Assembly (NCBI RefSeq): GCF_002993365.1
Contig: NZ_PVNP01000207.1
Coordinates: 682-64,681, forward strand
Origin: Marisediminitalea alba
GTDB lineage: Bacteria; Pseudomonadota; Gammaproteobacteria; Enterobacterales; Alteromonadaceae
Direction of reading: 5' to 3'
Length of the DNA stretch: 64,000 nucleotides
Shown piece by piece: positions 8,701 to 17,797 of this stretch (the first letter of the stretch is position 1; each line of letters opens with the position of its first letter). The notes beneath the pieces are model-generated. The model did no database searches and was not told where the DNA came from. It saw nothing but the letters and a program-made list of their open reading frames with translations. Made by a program: the position numbers and the translations under genes.

Positions 8701-9203
8701 TCGATGCCCTTAAAGCCGGTAAAGAGCCGTCACTTAGCGATGCTAACCGCCTGCATACCGAAATCGAATTGCGCATCCCGGCGCTGTTGCCGGAAGATTA
8801 CATTGCCGATGTGAATACCCGGTTGTCCCTGTACAAGCAACTGGCCAGCTGTAAAAACAGCGACGATATCGAAGCCTTCCAGATTGAATGTATCGATCGT
8901 TTTGGCCTGCTGCCGGATGCCGCGAAAAACCTTATTGCAGTGGCCGAGCTTAAACTCAAAGCTCGCCGCGTAGGTATTCACAAGGTCGAAATGACCGCCA
9001 CTGGTGGTACTATCGAATTTAACGAAGACACCCCGGTAGACCCCGGTTTTATTATCCAACTGGTACAAACCCGCAATAAAATGTTTAAGTTTGAAGGCAG
9101 TCAAAAACTGCGGATCGTGAAGAAAACCGAGACAGCCCGCGAACGATTAGCTATGGTGGACGGGCTTATAGAAGAATTTGCCAGGGAGATCAGCCAGGCA
9201 TGA
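5703..9203 (+). CDS. mfd: transcription-repair coupling factor Mfd
   Basis: 1166 residues, normal family length. An ATP-dependent DNA translocase that removes RNA polymerase stalled at lesions and recruits UvrA. The N-terminal UvrB-homology region (ALKLEKEIRYFQG; FPDWETLPYD) is followed by the RNA polymerase-interaction domain (VVHLDHGVGRYIGLQTL, about 500-515), then the RecG-like motor with Walker A GDVGFGKTE near residue 645, DEEH near 746 and TATPIPRTLNMAMSG. The QLHQLRGRVGRS helicase motif VI and a C-terminal TRCF domain follow. The start is supported by AAGGA seven bases upstream. Its stop overlaps the csiV start (ATGA). Confidence 0.97.
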   Translation: MTTTLNSLPLPKTKSSAGFQDQQQWGQLQGSSRALAVAQASQQAGRPIVLVTADTPSALKLEKEIRYFQGSQHSVPVTLFPDWETLPYDTFSPHQDIISQRLETLFRLTQEPSGIFIVPINTLMQRLAPVEYIGQHLLLLKRGQQLDRDQFRRQLEQAGYLHVSQVMSHSEFSIRGSIIDLYPMGSKDPYRIDLFDDEVDSIRLFDPDSQRSSNAVDEIRMLPAREFPTDKAALNLFRQQFLERFDASNSAESVFNQITRGTMPSGVEYYLPLFFEKTATLFDYFHPDTLIMLHGDVSDACEFFWADLNERYEQYRYNKHRPLLAPMELFLPVNELFAGLKQWPRVALASQPLDEAAGKHNLHCEKLDDIALNPQKKQPAQALLATLSDASERGAKVLFCAESQGRRENLLGILGKYQIKPVEFAHFDDFLTSHETVGISIGMVEHSFRWKNPDGELLFITETQLLGHKISQRRLRTAQKPTDENAIIRNLAELSVGQPVVHLDHGVGRYIGLQTLDAGGVTTEFLTIEYAKQAKLYVPVASLHLISRYSGGEQDSAPLHSLGSDAWEKAKKRAAERVRDVAAELLDVYAKRAAKPGFAYPITWEEYQSFADSFPFEETADQMQAINAVIQDMGSPQAMDRLVCGDVGFGKTEVAMRAAFLAANQGKQVAILVPTTLLAQQHFENFKDRFANWPFRIEVVSRFVSGKATKSVMDGIENGTVDIVVGTHKLLSDTIQFNDLGLVIIDEEHRFGVRQKEKFKALRADVDILTLTATPIPRTLNMAMSGMRDLSIIATAPAKRLAIKTFVQQRDKAVIREAIMREILRGGQVYFLHNEVESIARTAEEIAEIVPEARIAVGHGQMRERELESVMSDFYHQRFNVLVCTTIIETGIDVPTANTIIMDRADHLGLAQLHQLRGRVGRSHHQAYAYLLTPHPKRMTRDAAKRLEAIASLEDLGAGFALATHDLEIRGAGELLGEDQSGQIASVGYSLYMDMLEQAVDALKAGKEPSLSDANRLHTEIELRIPALLPEDYIADVNTRLSLYKQLASCKNSDDIEAFQIECIDRFGLLPDAAKNLIAVAELKLKARRVGIHKVEMTATGGTIEFNEDTPVDPGFIIQLVQTRNKMFKFEGSQKLRIVKKTETARERLAMVDGLIEEFAREISQA

Positions 9204-10609
9204 GGCGTATAATTGGTAGCCTGCTCGCACTCAGTTGTATAACCGCTTACCCGGTACACGCTAACGAAGAAGACAAATGGTGGTTCGACATCGAGGTAAT
9301 GCTGTTCGCCCGCGATACCGCGGTGAGCGATCTGGCCGAACGGTTTGAACGTCAACAGGTATTAAATACACCCAACACCGACTGGGATTTACTCACTGAG
9401 TATTACCAGCCAGACATTACCATGGTGTATAACTCATTACCGGTTTGCAACGCTCCTACATCACCACTGTGGGCAGAGGCGCCCTCACAGGAAGAAATCC
9501 TGCGCGATTATTATATCGAGCCGGAGCCGGTAGAACCTGCATTAGATGACCAGGCAGGGCTTGTTGAAAGCGGCAATGAGGACAGCGAGTTATTCAGTGA
9601 CGAAAACAGCGAAGTCGCAGATGACGAACAATTTTTGCTGGCTGATGAAACCACTCAGGGCATAGCAGCTGCAGAGAATACCTTTGTTGAACCAGAGCCT
9701 GAGATTATTCCCCCTGCGCCTGGGGCCATTGCTGCCTACTGGTTGTCATTTAACTTAAATGAAGAACAGCTCACGCCGGTAAGCGTAAAGCGCCGCCCGC
9801 TCAATTGCGTTACGCCCACAGAGCCAAATTTAAATCCGCAAAGCTGGCAGTGGCAGCAACCGGATCTCTACGTGCCGCCGCGTCAGCAAACGCCGCTTTA
9901 TGTGCACGGAGCCGATTTTAAAAGGGCTAGTGGCCCGCATTTGCTGTCAACTAATCAGCTCTCACAGGATGATATTTACACCAGCATTCGCTGGCGCAAA
10001 GGTATCGAGCGACTGGCTCACTTTAGCTGGCGTCAGCAGGTAAAATTTGGTCAGGACAAAGCCGAAACCCTGCGTTTATTTGCCGGTCAGAACTTTGCTC
10101 AGCAGTTTACTAAAAATGGTGATCTGCGCCCGCAACAATTGCCGTCCGGTGAAGATCCATTGGCAGAACAAAACGCCGAGCTGGCCGAACCGGCAGATAG
10201 CTTTTTTACCGAGCTGAATCAGCGCCTTAATAACCCGCAGCCAATCAGTTTTGCTGGCATGACAGCACCACCGGAAACCAACGATGACGGCGATACTCAG
10301 TCAGATGTGAAGCGTTTATCCCCTATCTGGGAGCTTGACGGCTTTATTCAGATATACCTTAAATACATCAACCGGGTGCCCTACCTGCACATTAACAGCG
10401 AGCTGTTTTATCGGCAGCCTGTGCTTTCGGCCACTAGCCTGCCCGGCGCTGCGCCGGCCTACGAGCTGGTCTCTATTCCGTTTTCCCAGCAGCGCCGCGT
10501 GATCAGTACACAACTGCATTATTTTGATCATCCGCTGTTTGGCATGCTGGTACAAATACGCCGTTACGATCGCCCCGCAGCGCCGCAACCCGCCGAGGAA
10601 CAAGACTAA
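9200..10609 (+). CDS. csiV: CsiV-type peptidoglycan-binding periplasmic protein
   Basis: 469 residues with an N-terminal signal peptide (RRIIGSLLALSCITAYPVHA) and the typical start of the mature protein, WWFDIEVMLFAR. The middle (about 110-175) is very acidic and of low complexity, rich in Glu, Asp and Pro, probably a linker. The C-terminal region (from about 365) carries LDGFIQIYLKYINRVPYLH and the closing YFDHPLFGMLVQIRR. In Vibrio cholerae the gene downstream of mfd, csiV, encodes a peptidoglycan-binding protein that supports PBP1A-dependent wall synthesis. Position and architecture match here. It overlaps the mfd stop by four bases. Confidence 0.8.
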   Translation: MRRIIGSLLALSCITAYPVHANEEDKWWFDIEVMLFARDTAVSDLAERFERQQVLNTPNTDWDLLTEYYQPDITMVYNSLPVCNAPTSPLWAEAPSQEEILRDYYIEPEPVEPALDDQAGLVESGNEDSELFSDENSEVADDEQFLLADETTQGIAAAENTFVEPEPEIIPPAPGAIAAYWLSFNLNEEQLTPVSVKRRPLNCVTPTEPNLNPQSWQWQQPDLYVPPRQQTPLYVHGADFKRASGPHLLSTNQLSQDDIYTSIRWRKGIERLAHFSWRQQVKFGQDKAETLRLFAGQNFAQQFTKNGDLRPQQLPSGEDPLAEQNAELAEPADSFFTELNQRLNNPQPISFAGMTAPPETNDDGDTQSDVKRLSPIWELDGFIQIYLKYINRVPYLHINSELFYRQPVLSATSLPGAAPAYELVSIPFSQQRRVISTQLHYFDHPLFGMLVQIRRYDRPAAPQPAEEQD

Positions 10610-10611
10610 TC

Positions 10612-11151
10612 ATGAAAATCTATACCAAAACCGGCGATCAGGGTGAAACCCAGCTCTACGTCAACAAGCCACAAAAAGTGGCCAAAGACGACGCCATCAT
10701 TGAATGTTACGGCAGTCTTGACGAACTCAATGCACAAATTGGCCTGTTAAGCGCTCGCCTGCAGGCAGATGAACTGGGCAGTGACAGCGACTTAGCCATG
10801 CTGGCAGCCATTCAGAATGCCCTGTTCAACGTTGGCTTTGCGGTATCGGCCAGTTCTACCCTGGCCCCGGATGCGGTGGTGGATTTAGAATCCCATATTG
10901 ATGTGATGCAAGCCGACTTACCACCGCAAACCAGCTTTATTCTACCCGGTGGCTGTGTGGCTGCTGCGCAGGCTCATGTTTGTCGTACTGTGTGCCGCCG
11001 TGCCGAGCGACGCATGATCAGCATGGCCAAACACACCGAAGTCTCTGAACTCGCCCAGCAATACGTTAATCGCTTATCCGACTGGCTGTATGTGTTTGCC
11101 CGCTATCTGAATGCCAGAGCCGGTGTAGCAGATGTGCCGGTCAGCCGCTAG
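10612..11151 (+). CDS. pduO: cob(I)alamin adenosyltransferase, PduO type
   Basis: 179 residues. Transfers the adenosyl group of ATP to cob(I)alamin or cobinamide to make adenosylcobalamin. The N-terminal KIYTKTGDQGETQLY is the ATP-binding signature of the PduO/MMAB class, followed by YGSLDELNAQIGLL and the C-terminal cluster AHVCRTVCRRAERR. It starts two bases after csiV ends, so it is cotranscribed with mfd-csiV. No cobalamin riboswitch was seen in the window. Confidence 0.9.
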   Translation: MKIYTKTGDQGETQLYVNKPQKVAKDDAIIECYGSLDELNAQIGLLSARLQADELGSDSDLAMLAAIQNALFNVGFAVSASSTLAPDAVVDLESHIDVMQADLPPQTSFILPGGCVAAAQAHVCRTVCRRAERRMISMAKHTEVSELAQQYVNRLSDWLYVFARYLNARAGVADVPVSR

Positions 11152-11155
11152 GCGT

Positions 11156-12526
11156 TTATAACCGGGTTACGACCACCACACCAGTAATAACCAGTCCCAC
11201 CAGAATATTCAGCATGGTGCCCTCGCGCACCATGGTCTGAATGGGGATCCGGCCGCTGCCATATACAATGGCATTGGGCGCCGTGGCTACCGGCATCATA
11301 AAAGCACAGCTGGCACTAATAGCGGCAGGCATCATCAGCACAATAGGATCCACGCCTATAGCGGCCGAGGCACTAGCCAGAATCGGCATCAGCAAGGTTG
11401 CGGTGGCGGTATTAGAGGTAATTTCGGTGACAAAACTCACCGCCAGGCAGAGTACTAACAAAGTCAGTACAATGGGCAGAGCCGATAGTCCGGTCAGTGC
11501 TTCACCAAGTAATAAACTTAAACCCGAAGCGGTAAACGCCTTGGCCATGCAAATACCGCCCGCAAACAGCAGTAACATGCCCCACGGGATCGCCTCAGCG
11601 GTTTTCCAGTCGAGCAGTTGATCGGGCTTTTCTTTATCGCCGTTGGGTACCAGAAACATCAGCACAACACCGGCAATGGCAATAGTGCTGTCACTCACCA
11701 GCGTCATACCCGTCCATACCGACCAGTAAGGGCGGAATATCCAGGCCAGCGCCACAATGCCAAACACGATCAGCACCCGCTTTTCCGCCGGGCGCCAGTC
11801 ACCGGCCTTTGGTAAATCACAATCCGGCATATCACTTAATTTGCGGGTCAGCCAGAACGCCATTATCGGAATAGCGATCAGTACTATGGGTACACCGGTC
11901 ATCATCCAGTTAATAAAACTGAGCTCCGTGCCGGTGGTTTGCTGATAAACACTCATAAAGATAATATTCGGCGGTGTGCCGATGGGGGTCCCCACTCCGC
12001 CCAGACTTGCTGAATAAGCGATGCCAAGTAACAAGGCAGCGGCCAGTTTAGGCGAGTTCATCGACGTGATAATGGCCATGGCAATGGGCAGTAACATTAA
12101 GGTGGTAGCGGTATTGGATATCCACATGCTCAGAACTGCCGAGGTGAGCATAAAGCCCAGCACCAGGCGCTTGGCACTGGATGCGCCGCACAAGCGCAGC
12201 ATATACACCGCAATGCGCCGGTGCACGCCCGACTTCTCCAGTGCTTTGGAGAGCATAAAGGCGCCCATCAATAGCAGGATCACATGGCTCCCCAGCGCCG
12301 ATGCTGCCTCTTTGTAATCAATCACGCCTGCCATAGGAAAGGCCACAAACGGGATCAATGAAGTCACCGGAATGGGCAGTGCTTCAGTTACCCATAAAAT
12401 GGCAATTAACAGCGTTAGCGCGGCCGTCAGGCTGAGTGCCTGCTCAAAGCCATTTGCCGCCAGTACGCCCCATAGCAATGCGCTGACCACTGCGCTGAAT
12501 ACGATAACCTTATTTTTAACTTTCAT
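11156..12526 (-). CDS. DASS (SLC13) family anion symporter
   Basis: 456 residues from the ATG at 12526, which has GAGGTG eight bases upstream; the frame's first codon at 12544 is less likely. Inner-membrane sodium-coupled transporter for dicarboxylates, sulfate or similar anions. Family marks are the SNTATT helical hairpin (WISNTATTLMLLPIAMA) and its C-terminal repeat TEITSNTATATLLMPIL, plus VATAPNAIVYGSG near the end. The start overlaps the nagZ stop by 11 bases, so the two form an operon. Substrate unknown. A distant paralogue lies at 38635-40104. Confidence 0.85.
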   Translation of the reverse strand: MKVKNKVIVFSAVVSALLWGVLAANGFEQALSLTAALTLLIAILWVTEALPIPVTSLIPFVAFPMAGVIDYKEAASALGSHVILLLMGAFMLSKALEKSGVHRRIAVYMLRLCGASSAKRLVLGFMLTSAVLSMWISNTATTLMLLPIAMAIITSMNSPKLAAALLLGIAYSASLGGVGTPIGTPPNIIFMSVYQQTTGTELSFINWMMTGVPIVLIAIPIMAFWLTRKLSDMPDCDLPKAGDWRPAEKRVLIVFGIVALAWIFRPYWSVWTGMTLVSDSTIAIAGVVLMFLVPNGDKEKPDQLLDWKTAEAIPWGMLLLFAGGICMAKAFTASGLSLLLGEALTGLSALPIVLTLLVLCLAVSFVTEITSNTATATLLMPILASASAAIGVDPIVLMMPAAISASCAFMMPVATAPNAIVYGSGRIPIQTMVREGTMLNILVGLVITGVVVVTRL

Positions 12527-13511
12527 AGCGTTGCCACACCTCACAGGCTTGCTGGTAGGTTTGTTCTGCCGTTGCTGAGAGCTGCCAGCCGCTAAGCCGG
12601 CTCAGGCGATGAGAAGGTTCAAGCGTGTTCGGCAGGCCGTTTAAAATGGCCTGCGCTCCGGCAGTATTGTTGCACGCCAGTACCATATCACAGCCGGCAG
12701 CCAGTGCCTGCTCGGCGCGCTCAGGGTATGTACCGGCCACAGCTGCGCCTTCCATGGATAAATCATCGGAAAAAATCACCCCGTCAAAGCCAAGCTTGCC
12801 ACGCAAAATGGTTTGTAACCAGTAAGGCGAAAACCCGGCGGGCTTATCGTCGATGGCCGCAAATCGCACGTGAGCTGGCATCATGGCATCAATTTTTTGC
12901 CGGGCGATGAGATTTGCAAACGGCACCAAATCCTGCTGCTGTATGGTTTGCCAATCCCGCTCATCCACCGGGGTATCAATGTGTGAGTCTGCCACCACGC
13001 TGCCATGGCCAGGAAAGTGTTTACCGGTAGAGGGCATACCTATGGCGTGCATGCCGTCTATCAGGCACCCCGCCAGACGGCTCACTACCTCTGGCCGGGG
13101 CGAGAAACCGCGATCGCCAATAACATTAGATACACCGTTAATGTCCAGCACCGGTGCAAAACTAATATCAATGTCCAGCTGTTTAAGCTCGTAAGCCATA
13201 ATCACGCCGCAGGCATAACTTAATGCGTCGGCGTCATTATCATTATCGGTTAGCAGCAGTATCTGCCCCATGGCGGGTAGCCGGGTAAACCCGGGGCGAA
13301 AACGCTGTACCCGGCCGCCTTCATGATCCACCGCGATGATCAGCGGTTTACCTGCCGCTTCACGAATGTCCTGTATCAACACCTTAAGTTGATCTACCGA
13401 CTCATAATTGCGCGTAAACAGGATCACCCCACCGGTAAGCGGGTGCGCTAGCATGTCGCGTTCATCTTGCTGTAAACTGAGGCTGCGACAATCGATCATT
13501 ACTGGTCCCAT
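12516..13511 (-). CDS. nagZ: beta-N-acetylhexosaminidase NagZ
   Basis: 331 residues from the ATG at 13511 (MGPVMIDCRSLSL), which has CAGGAG five bases upstream; the open frame extends to 13535. Cytosolic glycoside hydrolase family 3 enzyme that removes GlcNAc from anhydro-muropeptides during cell-wall recycling. Motifs: GGVILFTRNY, AVDHEGGRVQRFR, the signature KHFPGHGSVVADSH that carries the catalytic His loop, and the nucleophile Asp in VIFSDDLSMEGA. Full length. Followed by the DASS transporter with overlap. Confidence 0.93.
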   Translation of the reverse strand: MGPVMIDCRSLSLQQDERDMLAHPLTGGVILFTRNYESVDQLKVLIQDIREAAGKPLIIAVDHEGGRVQRFRPGFTRLPAMGQILLLTDNDNDADALSYACGVIMAYELKQLDIDISFAPVLDINGVSNVIGDRGFSPRPEVVSRLAGCLIDGMHAIGMPSTGKHFPGHGSVVADSHIDTPVDERDWQTIQQQDLVPFANLIARQKIDAMMPAHVRFAAIDDKPAGFSPYWLQTILRGKLGFDGVIFSDDLSMEGAAVAGTYPERAEQALAAGCDMVLACNNTAGAQAILNGLPNTLEPSHRLSRLSGWQLSATAEQTYQQACEVWQRYES

Positions 13512-13727
13512 GCTGACTCCTGGACTCCAATGCATTGTTTTACAATGCTAAACTGCTTAGGACGCGGCGACAAACAAAACTACAGGCTTCACAAGTGCCG
13601 CACAGCGCAATGGCGCTAACTGCAAACCAGAAACTTTGCCTGAGGCTATTGTGAAGCGCGGGTGATATAAGCCACCAAACTGCCGCCGAAAGGCTTTAAG
13701 CATAAGAAAAAACAGGGAGTATTACAC

Positions 13728-16016
13728 GTGTTAAATTGGTTAAAACGGATTACGTTAGGGGTCATCGGCCTACTGGTTATCGCTGTCATGGCGGTTTACT
13801 TTACCCTTCGTCAGTCGCTCCCGGCCTTAGACGGTGATCGCATTGTCAGTCAGGTTCAACAACCCGCCACCTTATCGCGCGACGCCCTCGGCCAGGCAAT
13901 TATTCAGGCCGATTCACGCAAGGAAGCCATGTATTTACTGGGCTTTGCCCACGGCCAGGACCGCTTTTTCCAAATGGATCTGCAGCGACGGGTTGCCGCC
14001 GGCGAGCTGTCTGAGTGGCTGGGAAGCATGGCCCTCGATGTCGATAAAACCGGTCGTTTTCACGAATTTCGTCGCCGCGCCAATACCATCTATTCGCAGT
14101 TACCTCAGGCGCAAAAGGACATTCTTATCGCTTATACCGAAGGCGTTAATCAGGCGGTCGCTGAACAGTCTGCCCGTCCCTTCGAATACATTCTGACTAA
14201 CTTTGAGCAGGCCCCCTGGTCACCCCAGGACAGCATCCTGGTGATCCTCAGCATGTACCTCGATTTACAAAGCGGAAATGTGAATCGCGACCTTACCCTC
14301 ACCGAAATTAAGCATCAGTTTGGCCAGCCCATGGTCGATTTTATTTTGCAGCCGACTCAGTATCAGGCTGCGCTGGATAACAGCCAGCTCAGCGGTGATG
14401 TAGAAATTCCATTGCTCAAAACGCGGCCGGCCGCAGTGAGCAACAATACCGCGCAAATGGCCTTTCGCACCGAAATTGGCAGTAACAACTGGATTGTTGG
14501 CGGTGCCCTAACCGAAACCGGCGACGCGCTGCTGGCCAGTGATATGCATTTAGGCATGCGCGTACCCATTATCTGGTATCGCGCCCAGCTCAATTATGCG
14601 GTGGAGCAATACGATGTGTCGCTTACCGGTGTTACCTTACCCGGCGTGCCTGGCGTCATTGCCGGCACTAATGGTCATATCGCCTGGGGTTTCACCAATG
14701 CCTATGTGGATACCGCCGACTGGGTGCTGATTGACCGCAGCGAAGTAACCGCCGTGGATGAAACCATCAGCGTGAAAGGTGAGCCAGAAACTTATCAGCG
14801 GCTAACCAGCCAGTATGGCCCGGTTCGTCAGTTAGGTACGCGCTTTTACGCCTTAAAATGGACCGCTCAGGAACCCTACGCGGTTAATCTCATGCTTAAC
14901 CAGCTAGACACCAGGCTGTCGGTGCTGGAAGCCATTCCGGTAGTCAGAAAGCTTGGCATCCCGGTGCAGAACATTGCGCTTGGCGACACTGCCGGTAACA
15001 TTGCCTGGATGCCAGCCGGTGCCGTCCCTGGCCGTAAAGTGCCACATAACACGGCCATTACACCACAGCAGCTGGACGGGTTATGGAACGTCGATGAAAT
15101 GGACCTGCCAGTGGTGATGAACCCGTCATCACATCGTATATGGACTGCTAATTCGAGGGTGATAGGCACTGACGACCTCGCCCGCTTTGGCGACGGTGGT
15201 TATGCCCTTGGCGCACGGGCTCAGCAGATCCGCGACCGCCTGTTCGATTATGAACAATTTGACGAACAACGTTTCTATCAAATCCAGCTCGATAATGAAG
15301 CCCGTTTTCTGCAGCCCTGGCATGCCCTGCTCCGGCAGTTGTTAAAGCGCAATTCCGGTTACTTTGCAACTGATATTGAAGCACTGGATAACTGGCAAAA
15401 CTGCGCCTGCGCTGATTCGGTGGGCTACACCCTGGTGAAGCATTTTCGTCGTCAGGTAATAAACACCACATTTGCACCACTTAATGAAGCCCTTAAACCT
15501 AAGCATCTGAGTCTGCGGTATGTATCCAGTAACCTCGAACCGGCTATCTGGCAGCTGATTCGCAGTGATAACACCCAGTGGTTACCTGAGGACCATAACG
15601 ACTGGCAAAGCTATATGCTGAGTCAGTATGAACAGGCGCGCCAACAGTTACTGGATAAACACGGCGCGTCAAAAGACTTATCGACCCTGGCCTGGGGCAA
15701 GGTCAATAAGCAAGCCATTACCCATCCTTTTGCCGGGCAGATCCCGGTATTTGGCAAGGCGTTAAACATGCCGGAAATTCCTGGCTATGGCGACACCTTT
15801 ATCCCAGCGGTTCAGGCCCGCAGTTTTGGGGCTTCCCAACGATTTTTTGTGCGCCCCGGCCAGCTTGATAAAGCGGTATTAACCATTCCGGGCGGGCAGT
15901 CCGGTCATCCGCTTTCGGCATTTTACAAAGCCGGTTTCGATGACTATGCCAAGCATCGCATGACCCCACTATTGCCAGGTAAGCCTTTGCATACGCTCAC
16001 TTTTATGCCAGAGTAA
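13728..16016 (+). CDS. penicillin acylase family N-terminal-nucleophile amidase
   Basis: 762 residues, GTG start with AGGGAG upstream. An N-terminal membrane or signal segment (about 8-27) suggests periplasmic location. The alpha chain carries LGFAHGQDRFFQMDLQRR; the beta chain should begin at the autocatalytic Ser in GSNNWIVGG, followed by SDMHLGMRVPIIWYRAQL and GTNGHIAWGFTNAY. These are the conserved marks of penicillin G acylase, cephalosporin acylase and quorum-quenching acylases. The natural substrate could be an acyl-homoserine lactone or another amide; sequence cannot tell. Transcribed divergently from nagZ. Confidence 0.88.
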   Translation: MLNWLKRITLGVIGLLVIAVMAVYFTLRQSLPALDGDRIVSQVQQPATLSRDALGQAIIQADSRKEAMYLLGFAHGQDRFFQMDLQRRVAAGELSEWLGSMALDVDKTGRFHEFRRRANTIYSQLPQAQKDILIAYTEGVNQAVAEQSARPFEYILTNFEQAPWSPQDSILVILSMYLDLQSGNVNRDLTLTEIKHQFGQPMVDFILQPTQYQAALDNSQLSGDVEIPLLKTRPAAVSNNTAQMAFRTEIGSNNWIVGGALTETGDALLASDMHLGMRVPIIWYRAQLNYAVEQYDVSLTGVTLPGVPGVIAGTNGHIAWGFTNAYVDTADWVLIDRSEVTAVDETISVKGEPETYQRLTSQYGPVRQLGTRFYALKWTAQEPYAVNLMLNQLDTRLSVLEAIPVVRKLGIPVQNIALGDTAGNIAWMPAGAVPGRKVPHNTAITPQQLDGLWNVDEMDLPVVMNPSSHRIWTANSRVIGTDDLARFGDGGYALGARAQQIRDRLFDYEQFDEQRFYQIQLDNEARFLQPWHALLRQLLKRNSGYFATDIEALDNWQNCACADSVGYTLVKHFRRQVINTTFAPLNEALKPKHLSLRYVSSNLEPAIWQLIRSDNTQWLPEDHNDWQSYMLSQYEQARQQLLDKHGASKDLSTLAWGKVNKQAITHPFAGQIPVFGKALNMPEIPGYGDTFIPAVQARSFGASQRFFVRPGQLDKAVLTIPGGQSGHPLSAFYKAGFDDYAKHRMTPLLPGKPLHTLTFMPE

Positions 16017-16047
16017 ACGACTAACCGGTAATTTGAGAAAGGCCACA

Positions 16048-16515
16048 ATGACCCCTGCAATAAAACTGCTCGAGCGCGGTAAACATGCTCACCAGGTGCT
16101 CAGGTATGAGCATGATAAACAGGCCGAGTCCTTCGGCCTGGAAGCGGTTGAAAAACTTTCCCTGGAGGCGCCCACTGTGTTTAAAACCCTGGTGGCCGAA
16201 CTGGACTCGGGTAAACTCGTGGTCGCTATTGTACCGGTCACCCATCAGTTAAACCTCAAACAACTGGCTAAAGCGGCCGGTGCCAAAAAGGCACAAATGG
16301 CGCTACCGGCCAAAGTAGAAAGCACTACCGGTTACGTGCTTGGCGGCGTCAGTCCGTTGGGCCAGAAGAAAGCCTTACCCACATTTATCGACGAAAGCGC
16401 AACTCAATTCGAACTGATTTACTGCAGTGCCGGTAAACGCGGGCTGGAAATCGAACTCGCCCCGCAATTACTTGCCAGTCTGACCCGCGCCGCCTTTGCG
16501 CCGCTCGCCGCGTAG
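16048..16515 (+). CDS. ybaK: Cys-tRNA(Pro)/aminoacyl-tRNA deacylase, YbaK/EbsC type
   Basis: 155 residues from the ATG at 16048, preceded by GAGAAAGG. Hydrolyses mischarged tRNA, classically Cys-tRNA(Pro), in trans. It carries the YbaK-like fold marks VFKTLVAELDSGKLVVAIVP (substrate-pocket lysines included), LKQLAKAAGAKKAQMA and GYVLGGVSPLGQKKALP. Full length for the family. It follows the acylase gene by 31 bases and sits 16 bases before the zinc-ribbon gene. Confidence 0.9.
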   Translation: MTPAIKLLERGKHAHQVLRYEHDKQAESFGLEAVEKLSLEAPTVFKTLVAELDSGKLVVAIVPVTHQLNLKQLAKAAGAKKAQMALPAKVESTTGYVLGGVSPLGQKKALPTFIDESATQFELIYCSAGKRGLEIELAPQLLASLTRAAFAPLAA

Positions 16516-16531
16516 TTTAGAAAGTCTTTCT

Positions 16532-17032
16532 ATGAAATGCCCGCGAACGCAAAGTGAACTCACCCGCATCAACGTGGGTAAAGTTCCTGTCTTTGTGAGC
16601 GAAGCCTGTGGCGGTGTGTTTTTAGAAAACCAGACACTCGCGCTATTTGAATCACCACAGGAAGAGCGCGGCCGCGCACTGGAAACGCATCTGCGCCAGT
16701 TTCATCATGCCCTGCCCGCACTGGATGAGCGGGTTAATTGCCCTGCGTGCGATGACACAGTAATGCTTCGCCGTTTTTACAGCCCACTGCATGTGGTGGA
16801 AATTGATGAATGCCCTGGCTGCGGTGGCATATGGCTGGACAGCGGCGAATTACCCCAATTACAACAGTTAATCCTTAACCCTAAAGAGCGTGCGCTGCTA
16901 CGCCAGCAATTAATGAGTGAACACCGTCCTGCAAACATTGAGGGGATGGCGCATTTGCGGGACAGATGGATAAAGCGCAGTGACAAAATAGATAAACTCT
17001 TTGAACTGGCCGACTACCTGACACGCTGGTAG
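16532..17032 (+). CDS. zf-TFIIB zinc-ribbon protein
   Basis: 166 residues from the ATG at 16532; the frame continues upstream into ybaK. A first cysteine pair is near the N-terminus (MKCP and EACGGVFL), and a second TFIIB-type zinc ribbon follows in the middle (CPACDDTVMLRRF, then DECPGCGGIWLDSGEL, about 70-110). The C-terminal third is helical and charged. Proteins with this domain are common in bacteria, but their role is largely unknown. It ends four bases before the convergent gene. Confidence 0.8.
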   Translation: MKCPRTQSELTRINVGKVPVFVSEACGGVFLENQTLALFESPQEERGRALETHLRQFHHALPALDERVNCPACDDTVMLRRFYSPLHVVEIDECPGCGGIWLDSGELPQLQQLILNPKERALLRQQLMSEHRPANIEGMAHLRDRWIKRSDKIDKLFELADYLTRW

Positions 17033-17036
17033 TAAT

Positions 17037-17624
17037 TTATTCGTCTTTAGTTACAGGTGCCTCACCTGACTGGCGAAAACGTTCCTGCCACAATGCCTTG
17101 GCCTGTTTAATATCTGCCTCGTCTGGGGTTTCTGTGTCGCTAAGCTCACGCGCAATATCCATAATGATGGCATCACGGGCAGCAATCAGCCGGTCTGCCT
17201 CAGCAAATAAATCACGGGCTTCGGGGTATTTGTTTTTTAAGGCGTCAATCCCTTTCAGTTCATAATAATGCTGCTCAAAAGCCTCGTTAAACAAAGCGCG
17301 TTTAGCATGAAAGACCAGATATTCACGGCCCTTCTCTGAACGGATAAAAGAAATATCCCTATCGGTCAGCTCGGCGGCTTTGGCCACTTCTATGGCTTTT
17401 TGTTGCCATAGCTCAATGGCCGCCTGGTCGTCATTTTTTAACGCAGTGGCCATGCCTGCTACCAGATCACTTGCATGCAGAATTTGCTGCCGAAACGCCA
17501 TTGACGCCAGCTCTGCCTCATCATACTCCGGCGTGACGGGCTCATCAGACCCATTAAACTGCCAGAAAGCGGCCATGGCCAGCAGAATTAAGCCAATAAC
17601 TACGACGATTTTCTTTGAAAACAT
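17037..17624 (-). CDS. hypothetical membrane-anchored helical protein
   Basis: 195 residues from the ATG at 17624 (MFSKKIVVVIGLILLAM). One N-terminal membrane anchor (about 5-23) is followed by an acidic stretch and a long helical region rich in Ala, Glu and Asp (about 40-185) that is likely periplasmic. No family recognised, no catalytic motif. Convergent with the zinc-ribbon gene; the terminator-like hairpin of ihfA lies 127 bases upstream of its start. Confidence 0.65.
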   Translation of the reverse strand: MFSKKIVVVIGLILLAMAAFWQFNGSDEPVTPEYDEAELASMAFRQQILHASDLVAGMATALKNDDQAAIELWQQKAIEVAKAAELTDRDISFIRSEKGREYLVFHAKRALFNEAFEQHYYELKGIDALKNKYPEARDLFAEADRLIAARDAIIMDIARELSDTETPDEADIKQAKALWQERFRQSGEAPVTKDE

Positions 17625-17750
17625 AACAACCTGTACAACATATTGGAAAGAAATTGAGAAAGGATACTTTACTACGCCTGAGCACAAAACGTATTGCGCG
17701 ACTGTACCGCTCTATGTCCCGATGGCTCGGTTAACAGCAATAGTGGTGAT

Positions 17751-17777
17751 AAAAATGACGAGCCGGAAGGTACCGGC
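17751..17777 (-). terminator. candidate terminator after ihfA
   Basis: On the minus strand a GCCGG-TACCTT-CCGGC hairpin (17777-17762) is followed after a few bases by a five-T run (17755-17751). It lies about 20 bases after the ihfA stop and would end the pheS-pheT-ihfA transcript. The gap between stem and T-run makes it imperfect. Confidence 0.5.
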
Positions 17778-17797
17778 CCGCATTTTTGATACGAGGT